From Pseudomonadota bacterium (lineage in GTDB: Bacteria > Pseudomonadota > Gammaproteobacteria > Acidithiobacillales > Acidithiobacillaceae), in contig JAKAFG010000141.1 of NCBI GenBank assembly GCA_021818125.1, positions 1 through 5,540 on the forward strand: a stretch of 5,540 nt of DNA. Direction: 5' to 3'. This document shows positions 1 through 5,540 of the stretch, piece by piece. Every line of letters starts with the position of its first letter. The stretch's first letter is position 1. Made by a program: the position numbers and the translations under genes. The notes below the pieces were generated by a model. That model saw only the letters and a program-made list of their open reading frames with translations, made no database searches and was not told the origin of the DNA.

Positions 1-2100
1 TATTCCACGGGTTTCTTCAAGGATGTGACCATTGCCCGCTCTGACGACAATCTGCTGGTCATCGTGCAGGAGCGGCCCATCATCTCCGGTATCAAGATGA
101 CGGGCATCAAGGCTTTTTCCAAAAGTGAGGTGAATGGCACGCTCAAGGGTGTCGGTCTGGTGGACAGACACATCTTTAATCGTTCGGTCCTTGACCAGGT
201 GGTGCATGGCCTGCAGGAGCAGTACGAAGGCATGGGCTATTACAATGCCAAGATTCATGTGCGGGTGGAAAAGTTGCCGCGTAACCGGGTAGCCATCCAT
301 ATTGATGCGAAGGAGGGCGAGCAAGCGACCATCAAGCAAGTGACCATTGTTGGTAATCATGCTTTTAGTGAAAGCCGTCTGCGCGGCCTTTTCAGTATTG
401 GTGCGCCGGATGCTTTTTCCTTTTTTACCAAGAATGATCGTTACTCGCGTGAAAAGCTTATGCAGGGCCTGGAGAAACTCCATAACTATTATCTGGACCG
501 GGGTTATCTGAATTTTGATGTCGAGTCCACCCAGGTACAGGTGTCTCCAGACCGACGCTTTGTGTATATCACCGTCAATGTGAGCGAAGGGGATATCTAT
601 CATATCCAATCGGTGGGTCTGAGTGGTGATTTAGTCGTGCCGAAGCCGGAACTGGAAAAACTGGTGGAGATCAAGCCCGGCGAAGTGTTTTCCCGAGCCA
701 AGATCAACGACACCAATAGTGCTATTGCGGATAAGCTGGGAGACTTGGGCTACGCTTTTGCCAATACCACGCCGGTGCCTAAAGTGGATGAAAAAACCCA
801 CGAAGTGGCGCTAAACTTTGCGGTGGACCCAGGTCGTAAGGTTTATATTCGCCGCATTGAGATCACCGGTAATGACAAAAGCCGGGACTATGTGGTACGG
901 CGTCAATTCCGGCAGATGGAAGGCGCGCTTTATGATGGTGCGCTGATCCGGCGCTCCAAGATGCGTCTGCAGCAGACAGGTTTTTATGACAAGATTGATA
1001 CCAAAACCGTACCGGTTCCTGGGCATCCTGATCAACTGGATCTGGACGTCCATGTGAGCGAAAGGCCTACGGGCAGTTTTAGTATCGGTGTCGGCTACTC
1101 CAATGCCCAGGGTATATTGTTCAACGGTTCGATCAGTCAGAACAATTTTATGGGTACGGGTAACGCCCTGTCTTTCTCGGCGAATGTGGGCAGCCTGGGG
1201 ACGGCGTATAATCTTTCCTTTACAGACCCATATTTTACGCCGGACGGCGTTAGTCTCGGCTTCAGTCTGTATCGGAACGACACCAATCTTTCCATTCTGT
1301 CCGTAGCCCCTTATCAGGAAATCGACTACGGCGGAACTGCCACGCTGGGTATCCCGGTGATGCAGTATGTCTATGATTATATGTCGTTGGGTTTTAGTGA
1401 CACGACGATTAATCTGTTTGCCAATCCGCCGGCAATTTACCAAGATTACGTCAATACATTTGGTAATACGGCCACAGCGCTGACGATTGGAAATGACCTG
1501 ACTTATGATAGCCGAAATTCCCCGATATTTCCCACCAAAGGTTTCTACGGAAGTCTGTCGCTGAAGGCGGCGGTACCCCCCGCGAAACTGCGCTGGTATA
1601 AGGCGGAGATTAAAGCGGACTACTATCATCCCATTACTTCCTGGCTGACGGGTGGCTTGAGCGGGCGCTATGGCTTTATCAACGGTTACGGCGGTCTAAG
1701 CGTGCCATTCTTTAATAACTACTATCTGGGTGGTCCGACCACCTTGCCGGGTTATCAGACCTATTCGTTAGGACCACAAGTGGGTGGCTATCCCGTAGGC
1801 GGTACTCGTGAGTTGCTGTTCAATGCCAGCTTGTATTTTCCGCTTCCGGGCCTCGCAGACAATAATAATTTCCGGATGTCTCTGTTTATGGCCAGCGGGT
1901 GGGTTTATGGTGTCAATGCTGATGGCTCATCGTCAAATAATTACTTCCCGAGTTTGGGGCAAATGCGGACGACGGCGGGTGTCGGTTTCCTGTGGATCAG
2001 CCCGATGGGACCGCTGCGTCTGTCTCTCGCCGTACCGCTCAACAAGCAGCCGAATGATTTGACTCAGCCCTTGCAGTTCACTGTGGGTAATAACTTTTGA
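1..2100 (+). CDS. bamA: Outer membrane protein assembly factor BamA, 5'-truncated
   Basis: BamA is the Omp85-family core of the BAM complex, which folds beta-barrel proteins into the outer membrane. The frame is open from base 1, giving 699 residues. Alignment to E. coli BamA from memory suggests about 66 residues are missing (signal peptide and first half of POTRA1). The GTG at 25 is internal, because upstream codons already read as POTRA1 (YSTGFFKDV). Approximate domains in partial numbering are: end of POTRA1 1-26, POTRA2 27-108, POTRA3 109-198, POTRA4 199-280, POTRA5 281-360 and a 16-strand barrel 361-699. POTRA5 carries RQMEGALYDG and a GFYDKIDT stretch, both typical. The C-terminus PLQFTVGNNF is a standard beta-signal ending in Phe. 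The barrel is shorter than E. coli's, with brief extracellular loops. Oddly, the loop-6 VRGF motif reads LPGY (582-585), and its usual acidic barrel partners appear to be Ser610 and Ala631. Identification is very secure. Confidence 0.97.
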   Translation, partial: YSTGFFKDVTIARSDDNLLVIVQERPIISGIKMTGIKAFSKSEVNGTLKGVGLVDRHIFNRSVLDQVVHGLQEQYEGMGYYNAKIHVRVEKLPRNRVAIHIDAKEGEQATIKQVTIVGNHAFSESRLRGLFSIGAPDAFSFFTKNDRYSREKLMQGLEKLHNYYLDRGYLNFDVESTQVQVSPDRRFVYITVNVSEGDIYHIQSVGLSGDLVVPKPELEKLVEIKPGEVFSRAKINDTNSAIADKLGDLGYAFANTTPVPKVDEKTHEVALNFAVDPGRKVYIRRIEITGNDKSRDYVVRRQFRQMEGALYDGALIRRSKMRLQQTGFYDKIDTKTVPVPGHPDQLDLDVHVSERPTGSFSIGVGYSNAQGILFNGSISQNNFMGTGNALSFSANVGSLGTAYNLSFTDPYFTPDGVSLGFSLYRNDTNLSILSVAPYQEIDYGGTATLGIPVMQYVYDYMSLGFSDTTINLFANPPAIYQDYVNTFGNTATALTIGNDLTYDSRNSPIFPTKGFYGSLSLKAAVPPAKLRWYKAEIKADYYHPITSWLTGGLSGRYGFINGYGGLSVPFFNNYYLGGPTTLPGYQTYSLGPQVGGYPVGGTRELLFNASLYFPLPGLADNNNFRMSLFMASGWVYGVNADGSSSNNYFPSLGQMRTTAGVGFLWISPMGPLRLSLAVPLNKQPNDLTQPLQFTVGNNF

Positions 2101-2117
2101 TGGTGCGGTGTTAGGGT

Positions 2118-2183
2118 ATGAATTGGCAATTGCGCATTGGGGTTGCCCTCCTGTTGATGCTGACTTCGGCGATAGCGTGGGCA
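2118..2183 (+). other. Sec signal peptide of Skp
   Basis: Residues 1-22 show a short N-region with one Arg, a hydrophobic core of about 12 residues and a small-x-small (Ala20-Trp21-Ala22) cleavage site before Asp23. There is no Cys at +1, so this is a signal peptidase I substrate and not a lipoprotein. The exact cleavage point is inferred by eye. Confidence 0.85.
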
Positions 2184-2654
2184 GACCCGCTAAAGATCGG
2201 ATTTGTGGACCTCGACCGCGCGTTGCGCGAATTGCCCGAGGCGCAGGCCGGCGCGACCAGTCTCAACAAACAGGTAGAGGCGAAGCAGAAGGAAATCGAG
2301 GCTAGGCGGCAACAGGTCGACACCTTTCAAAAGGCCCTGGAAAAAGATTTTCCGCATCTGACCAATACGCAAAGGCGGGAACGAGAGGCGCAATTGCAAA
2401 ATATGATTCTCAATTTGCAACAGTTCCAACGACAGGCCCAGGATGGTTTGAATTATCAACGTAATCAGATTCTGAAAAACATACAGGATCAATTGGTTAA
2501 AGTGGTGAGCAGGATTGGGCGCGCCGGGCATTATACGGTTATCCTCAATGATAAATCTGTGCTTTATGTCAATGGCGCCATTGATATTACCTCGCAAGTG
2601 GTAGCAGCGATGGCGAATAAACCCGTTCCTGCTCAGTCGGCTGGCAGTAAATAG
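2118..2654 (+). CDS. skp: Periplasmic OMP chaperone Skp/OmpH family
   Basis: This is a Skp (OmpH, HlpA) holdase chaperone that, in the family, forms a trimer cradling unfolded outer-membrane proteins in the periplasm before hand-over to BamA. It has 178 residues against about 161 in E. coli. A signal peptide spans residues 1-22, with Arg6, a hydrophobic core (VALLLMLTSAI) and an AWA signal peptidase I site. The mature protein opens with KIGFVDLDRAL, the usual first beta-strand. Residues about 45-125 are rich in Gln, Glu, Lys and Arg and predicted to form the coiled-coil arm. The end (VLYVNGAIDIT) is the family's conserved C-terminal strand. It starts 17 nt after the bamA stop. The Shine-Dalgarno is weak: GGTG at 2107-2110 has good spacing, whereas AGGG at 2113-2116 is too close to the ATG. 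The long Pro/Ala/Ser-rich tail after the last helix is not informative. Gene order next to bamA supports the call. Confidence 0.93.
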   Translation: MNWQLRIGVALLLMLTSAIAWADPLKIGFVDLDRALRELPEAQAGATSLNKQVEAKQKEIEARRQQVDTFQKALEKDFPHLTNTQRREREAQLQNMILNLQQFQRQAQDGLNYQRNQILKNIQDQLVKVVSRIGRAGHYTVILNDKSVLYVNGAIDITSQVVAAMANKPVPAQSAGSK

Positions 2655-2655
2655 C

Positions 2656-3717
2656 GTGGTGCGCAAGGAATATCTTCTCAGCGATCTTGCGGCGGTGGCG
2701 GGCGCCGAGTTGCGTGGTGATGCGGCATATAGGATCACTGCACTGGCGCCACTGGAAACGGCGGGTAGTGGTGAGCTGGCTTTTTACCAGGACTCCCGCC
2801 TGCGCAGGCAGTTAGAGGCCAGCAAGGCGGGGGCGGTGATTATAACACCGCAGGACGCTGAGACGTATTCAGGCCAGTGTCTGTTGACGGATAATCCCTA
2901 TGCGGCCTTTGCACGGGTCATGCAGTATCTGCATCCGGCGGCGATGCCTCAGCCAGGGTTGCACCATACGGCACAGGTGGCGCGAGACGCACAGGTAGAT
3001 CCTGGTGCCCGCATTGATGCCTACGTGCAGATAGAGGCTGAAGCGGTGATCGCGGCAGGTGTCTGGCTGGAGGCCGGTACCTTTATTGGTGCGGGTACGG
3101 AGGTGGGACGTGGGTCACATCTTTACCCTGGCGTTAAAATTTATGCGGGCTGCAAGCTGGGTGCCGATTGCATCCTCCATGCGGGCGCGGTGATTGGTGC
3201 TGATGGTTTTGGTTTTGCCGAGGCAGATGGCCGGTTTCTGAAGATACCGCAGGTGGGTCGTGTACTTATTGGAAATGGCGTGGAGATTGGTGCCAACTCC
3301 TGCATTGACCGAGGTGCGCTGGCAGACACGGTGATTGAAGATGGGGTAAAGATAGACAATCTGGTGCAGATCGGGCACAACGTCCAGATCGGCGCGCATA
3401 CGGTTGTCGCCGGACAGACAGGTATTGCGGGGAGTGCGCGGGTTGGCCGTCATTGCCGTATTGGTGGTCAGGTGGGGATTACCGGCCACATAGAAATTGC
3501 CGATGGCTGTGTGATCGCCGGACAGAGCGCGGTGACTCGTTCGTTGCGTCGTTCCGGTGTTTATTCCGGGGTGATCCCTGCACAGGAAGTGAATCGCTGG
3601 AGGCGTGTCGTCGCGCGTCTCGACGGGCTGGACGCACTGTTTCGTCGGATGAAGCGAGTCGAGCGTGAAGTCGAGCAGGATTTATCTACAAATGGGGAGC
3701 CGTCTGATCGTGAATGA
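2656..3717 (+). CDS. lpxD: UDP-3-O-acylglucosamine N-acyltransferase LpxD
   Basis: LpxD catalyses the third step of lipid A synthesis, moving a 3-hydroxyacyl chain from ACP to the 2-amine of UDP-3-acyl-glucosamine in the cytoplasm. The 353 residues compare with 341 in E. coli. Residues 1 to about 100 form the uridine-binding domain (ALAPLETAGSGELAFY, then a LLTDNPYAAFARVM segment). Residues about 105-315 are a left-handed beta-helix of hexapeptide repeats, with the conserved GADGFGFA and IDRGAL segments. His241 in IDNLVQIGHNVQIG matches the E. coli catalytic base His239, and His278 in ITGHIEI matches His276. The C-terminal helix (about 316-353) is rich in Arg and Glu and slightly extended. 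The start is GTG 2656, one base after the skp stop; a second GTG at 2659 is equally possible. No strong Shine-Dalgarno is seen, so coupling to skp translation is likely. Ala292 lies where E. coli has the acyl-chain-measuring Met290. Family assignment is secure. Confidence 0.96.
   Translation: MVRKEYLLSDLAAVAGAELRGDAAYRITALAPLETAGSGELAFYQDSRLRRQLEASKAGAVIITPQDAETYSGQCLLTDNPYAAFARVMQYLHPAAMPQPGLHHTAQVARDAQVDPGARIDAYVQIEAEAVIAAGVWLEAGTFIGAGTEVGRGSHLYPGVKIYAGCKLGADCILHAGAVIGADGFGFAEADGRFLKIPQVGRVLIGNGVEIGANSCIDRGALADTVIEDGVKIDNLVQIGHNVQIGAHTVVAGQTGIAGSARVGRHCRIGGQVGITGHIEIADGCVIAGQSAVTRSLRRSGVYSGVIPAQEVNRWRRVVARLDGLDALFRRMKRVEREVEQDLSTNGEPSDRE
3694..3699 (+). promoter_or_regulatory. Probable ribosome binding site for fabZ
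   Basis: GGGGAG lies 10 nt upstream of the GTG at 3710, inside the lpxD 3' end. It favours that GTG over the in-frame ATG at 3692, whose own candidate site (AGGA, 3677-3680) is weaker and 11 nt away. This is a sequence-based inference only. Confidence 0.5.
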
Positions 3718-4156
3718 ACTGAATATTCAGGATATTCTTAAACGCTTGCCGCATCGCTATCCATTTCTGCTGGTGGATCGAGTGGTTGAAATAGAGATAG
3801 GGAAGCGTTTACGTGCTTTGAAAAATGTCACTATGAACGAGCCGTATTTTCAGGGGCATTTCCCGGGATTCCCGGTTATGCCGGGCGTGCTCATCATTGA
3901 GGCGCTCGCCCAGGCGGCGGCCCTTCTCGCCTTTGTTTCCGAAGACAAGAACGGCGAGAATGCAGCGGTTTATTTTGCCGGGATCGATAAGGCACGTTTC
4001 CGCAAGCCGGTGACGCCCGGCGATCAGCTGGAACTCATCGCTAATGTGAGCCGTCGGCGTTCCGATATGTGGCAGATGGAAACGGTAGCGCTGGTCGATG
4101 GCGCGGAAGTCGCTTCTGGGCTGCTATTGGCCACATTGCGCGAGCATGCCCAATGA
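3710..4156 (+). CDS. fabZ: 3-hydroxyacyl-ACP dehydratase FabZ
   Basis: FabZ dehydrates (3R)-3-hydroxyacyl-ACP to trans-2-enoyl-ACP in cytoplasmic type II fatty-acid synthesis. It is a hot-dog-fold enzyme, normally a hexamer of dimers. The chosen start gives 148 residues, close to the 151 of E. coli. LPHRYPFLLVDRV opens the fold, and the signature QGHFPGFPVMPGVLIIEALAQ contains His50 and Glu64, the expected catalytic pair. FAGIDKARFRKPVTPGDQL follows, also standard. The start is ambiguous. GTG 3710 overlaps lpxD by 8 nt and has GGGGAG at a suitable distance. ATG 3692 would add 6 residues, and the frame is open back to an ATG at 3665. Residues before NELNIQDIL do not look conserved, which favours the GTG. 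Its place between lpxD and lpxA is classic: all three enzymes compete for or use 3-hydroxyacyl-ACP, so co-expression may help balance phospholipid and lipid A supply. Confidence 0.94.
   Translation: MNELNIQDILKRLPHRYPFLLVDRVVEIEIGKRLRALKNVTMNEPYFQGHFPGFPVMPGVLIIEALAQAAALLAFVSEDKNGENAAVYFAGIDKARFRKPVTPGDQLELIANVSRRRSDMWQMETVALVDGAEVASGLLLATLREHAQ
4153..4156 (+). promoter_or_regulatory. ATGA stop/start overlap coupling fabZ and lpxA
   Basis: The lpxA ATG and the fabZ TGA share four bases. No good Shine-Dalgarno precedes the ATG, so lpxA translation probably depends on ribosomes terminating on fabZ. Coupling itself is inferred. Confidence 0.7.
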
Positions 4157-4935
4157 CCGCGCAGATTCATCCGCAGGCCCTCATCGATCCCTTGGCCCGG
4201 ATCGGCGAGGGTTGCATAGTCGGGCCTTTTGCGGTCATTGGTGCAGGGGTGGAAATTGGCGATCACTGCCAGATCGGTGCGCATACAGTGATTGAAGGCC
4301 CTAGCCGATTGGGAGCCCATAACCATATTTTTCAGTTTGCGTCGGTCGGCACTGCTCCGCAGGACCTTGGCTACACCGGTGAACCTACTACACTTGAAAT
4401 CGGTTCGCACAATACGATACGTGAGTTTGTGACCATCAACCGCGGCACCGTGAAAGGTGGTGGAATAACGCGGATTGGTCATCACAACCTCCTCATGGCT
4501 TACTGTCATGTGGCGCATGACTGTTGTATCGGCGATCAGGTGGTGATGGCCAATGCGGCAACACTTGCCGGACATGTCAGTGTCGAAGATCACGCCATCC
4601 TTGGCGGCCTGTCGGCAGTGCATCAGTATGCACGGGTGGGGGCTCACGCGATTCTCGGCGGCGGGACCATGGCACCCCTGGACATCCCGCCCTACATGAT
4701 GGCGGCAGGTAATCATGCCAGTTTGCACGGCATTAATGTGCGCGGTTTGGCCCGGCGCGGGATTTCCCGGGAGACCATTTTGCAGATTAAGCGGACTTAT
4801 CGCCTGCTCTTTCGCTCAGGGCGGCGTCTGGAGGATGCGATGGATGAGGTTCTGCAGCGCGGACTGACTGCTCCAGAGGTGGCTTACCTTTTGGATTTTA
4901 TTCGTAATACTCATCGCGGAATTACCCGACCATGA
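4153..4935 (+). CDS. lpxA: UDP-GlcNAc (or UDP-GlcNAc3N) acyltransferase LpxA
   Basis: LpxA catalyses the first acylation of lipid A synthesis, transferring a 3-hydroxyacyl group from ACP to position 3 of UDP-GlcNAc, or of its 3-amino analogue in gnnA-bearing species. The 260 residues match the usual length (262 in E. coli). Residues 1 to about 185 form the hexapeptide-repeat beta-helix (HPQALIDPLARIGEG, GPFAVIGAGVEIG), followed by a helical C-terminal domain beginning near the GNHASLHGINVRGLARRG segment. His122 in HVAHDC matches the catalytic His125 of E. coli. His119, His141 and His157-Gln158 match His122, His144 and His160-Gln161. Gly170 lies at the position of Gly173, the hydrocarbon ruler, predicting a long (C14-like) acyl chain. 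The conserved PQDL is followed by Gly73 where E. coli has Lys76. The start is set by the ATGA overlap with fabZ. Given gnnA immediately downstream, an amine-bearing acceptor is likely, but this is inferred. Confidence 0.96.
   Translation: MTAQIHPQALIDPLARIGEGCIVGPFAVIGAGVEIGDHCQIGAHTVIEGPSRLGAHNHIFQFASVGTAPQDLGYTGEPTTLEIGSHNTIREFVTINRGTVKGGGITRIGHHNLLMAYCHVAHDCCIGDQVVMANAATLAGHVSVEDHAILGGLSAVHQYARVGAHAILGGGTMAPLDIPPYMMAAGNHASLHGINVRGLARRGISRETILQIKRTYRLLFRSGRRLEDAMDEVLQRGLTAPEVAYLLDFIRNTHRGITRP
4932..4935 (+). promoter_or_regulatory. ATGA stop/start overlap coupling lpxA and gnnA
   Basis: The dehydrogenase ATG overlaps the lpxA TGA by four bases. A short GGA at 4918-4920 sits 11 nt upstream. 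The arrangement ties dehydrogenase expression to lpxA, consistent with its product serving LpxA. The functional link is inferred. Confidence 0.7.
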
Positions 4936-5540
4936 TCAACATACGAACCGGCGTTATTGGTGTCGGCCATCTTGGCCGCTTTCATGCGCAAAAATATGCC
5001 GCAATCTCACAATTGGCAGGTGTTTTTGACGAGAATGGGGAACGGGCCGCGGAGGTCGCCGCCGAATTGGGGTGCCGTGCTTTTCCCAGCGTTGGTGCGT
5101 TACTGGCTGAAGTGGATGCGGTGTCCATTGCCACTCCCACCTCTACCCACTTCGCGGCGGCGGAAGCGGCCATGCAGGCCGGTGTGCACTGCCTGGTCGA
5201 AAAGCCCTTTACCCTGGATACCGAAGAAGCGGATGCGCTGATCGGCATGGCGCAGGAGCGCCATCTGGTGCTCGCGGTTGGTCATATCAAACGGGTACAT
5301 CCGGCTATTCAGCATTTGCGGCAGGCTGGCTACGGAGCGCCCCGCTACCTGGAGGCGGAGCGTCTGGCGCCTTTCAAGCCACGCTCGCTGGATATCGACG
5401 TGATCATGGATCTGATGATTCACGATCTGGACCTGACTTTACTGCTGACTGGCGCCGAGCCCGTGGACGTGCGCGCCGTGGGTGTCGCGGCAGTGACGGA
5501 CAAGGCGGATATGGCCAATGCCTGGATGACGCTGAAGATC
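4932..5540 (+). CDS. gnnA: Gfo/Idh/MocA-family dehydrogenase, probable UDP-GlcNAc 3-dehydrogenase GnnA, 3'-truncated
   Basis: This is an NAD(P)-dependent Gfo/Idh/MocA oxidoreductase, of which the first 203 codons are present. The window ends before the stop; the family is usually about 310-340 residues. The N-terminal Rossmann fold starts at once, with a nucleotide-binding Gly10-Val-Gly12-His-Leu-Gly15. IATPTSTHF and the Glu90-Lys91-Pro92 motif follow; the lysine is the usual catalytic residue of the family. Next come GHIKRVHPA and Asp160-Leu-Met-Ile-His164-Asp-Leu-Asp, the substrate-domain signature with the conserved Asp and His. In A. ferrooxidans, GnnA oxidises the 3-OH of UDP-GlcNAc with NAD+, and GnnB transaminates the ketone to give UDP-GlcNAc3N, the substrate for LpxA. 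The ATGA overlap with lpxA and the RLAPFKPRSLDIDV segment fit that role. Family membership is certain, but the specific reaction rests on context, since the transaminase partner lies outside the window. Another sugar or nucleotide-sugar dehydrogenase remains possible. Confidence 0.82.
   Translation, partial: MINIRTGVIGVGHLGRFHAQKYAAISQLAGVFDENGERAAEVAAELGCRAFPSVGALLAEVDAVSIATPTSTHFAAAEAAMQAGVHCLVEKPFTLDTEEADALIGMAQERHLVLAVGHIKRVHPAIQHLRQAGYGAPRYLEAERLAPFKPRSLDIDVIMDLMIHDLDLTLLLTGAEPVDVRAVGVAAVTDKADMANAWMTLKI

Noticed and set aside
25..27. GTG as the bamA start codon
   Set aside because: In-frame codons from base 1 already encode conserved POTRA1 sequence (YSTGFFKDV), so the gene continues upstream of the window.
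811..1629. Long minus-strand open frame (272 codons) opposite bamA
   Set aside because: It lies wholly within the BamA barrel and POTRA5 coding region, has no recognisable domain, and reads as a low-complexity shadow of + strand codon bias.
2059..2093. TTGACT followed by TAATAA as a promoter for skp
   Set aside because: The spacer is 23 nt, too long for a sigma-70-type promoter, and both elements encode conserved BamA C-terminal residues.
2108..2305. Short + strand frame overlapping the skp start
   Set aside because: It is out of frame with a clear signal peptide and Skp N-terminus and has no recognisable product.
2190..2738. Minus-strand open frame opposite skp and the lpxD start
   Set aside because: It spans two real genes on the other strand and shows no domain or ribosome binding site; it is a shadow frame.
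3863..3875. Inverted repeat CCGGG-ATT-CCCGG as a hairpin or terminator
   Set aside because: It encodes the conserved PGFP of the FabZ active-site segment, has only 5 bp of stem and no T-run.
3382..4292. Near-identical short DNA stretches in lpxD (about 3385-3405) and lpxA (about 4270-4290) around a CAGATCGG-type core
   Set aside because: Both encode a QIGAHTV hexapeptide-repeat turn. The similarity reflects the shared fold and codon use of two related acyltransferases, and not a mobile or regulatory repeat.
4024..4728. Minus-strand open frame (234 codons) opposite fabZ and lpxA
   Set aside because: The + strand here encodes two unmistakable enzymes with intact active sites. The antisense product has many His, Cys and Met residues in no family pattern.

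Overview
This window is a stretch of an outer-membrane and lipid A biogenesis operon from a Gram-negative bacterium. All genes are on the + strand and packed almost without gaps. The order is bamA (3' part), skp/ompH, lpxD, fabZ, lpxA, and the 5' part of a Gfo/Idh/MocA-family dehydrogenase that I assign to gnnA. The first five genes follow the classic proteobacterial order. The dehydrogenase directly after lpxA is the distinctive element. From memory, the best-known precedent is Acidithiobacillus ferrooxidans, where gnnA and gnnB make the 3-amino analogue of UDP-GlcNAc. Together with the moderate-to-high GC content, this suggests Acidithiobacillus or a close relative. That is an inference from gene order and protein character, not from a database match.

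Layout. Positions 1-2100 encode a BamA lacking about 66 N-terminal residues (signal peptide and first half of POTRA1), ending in a normal aromatic-terminated beta-signal. After a 17-nt gap comes a secreted Skp-type chaperone (2118-2654). One base later lpxD begins at a GTG (2656-3717). fabZ most likely starts at a GTG overlapping the lpxD end by 8 nt (3710-4156). lpxA (4153-4935) and gnnA (4932 to the window edge) each start inside an ATGA overlap with the preceding stop. There is no non-coding stretch longer than 17 nt, and I see no RNA gene, mobile element, CRISPR array, terminator or convincing promoter.

How the genes work together. FabZ, LpxA and LpxD all act at the 3-hydroxyacyl-ACP branch point: FabZ dehydrates it for fatty-acid elongation, while LpxA and LpxD use it to acylate the UDP-sugar precursor of lipid A. 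GnnA is expected to oxidise the 3-OH of UDP-GlcNAc so that a transaminase (GnnB, expected downstream) can install an amine. LpxA would then make an amide rather than an ester at that position. BamA and Skp assemble the outer-membrane proteins that sit in the LPS-containing membrane.

I see no wholly new system. The points worth a second look are residue changes within known families: a BamA in which the loop-6 VRGF arginine and its two acidic barrel partners all appear replaced, an LpxA with Gly where E. coli has Lys76, and the coupling of that LpxA to gnnA.
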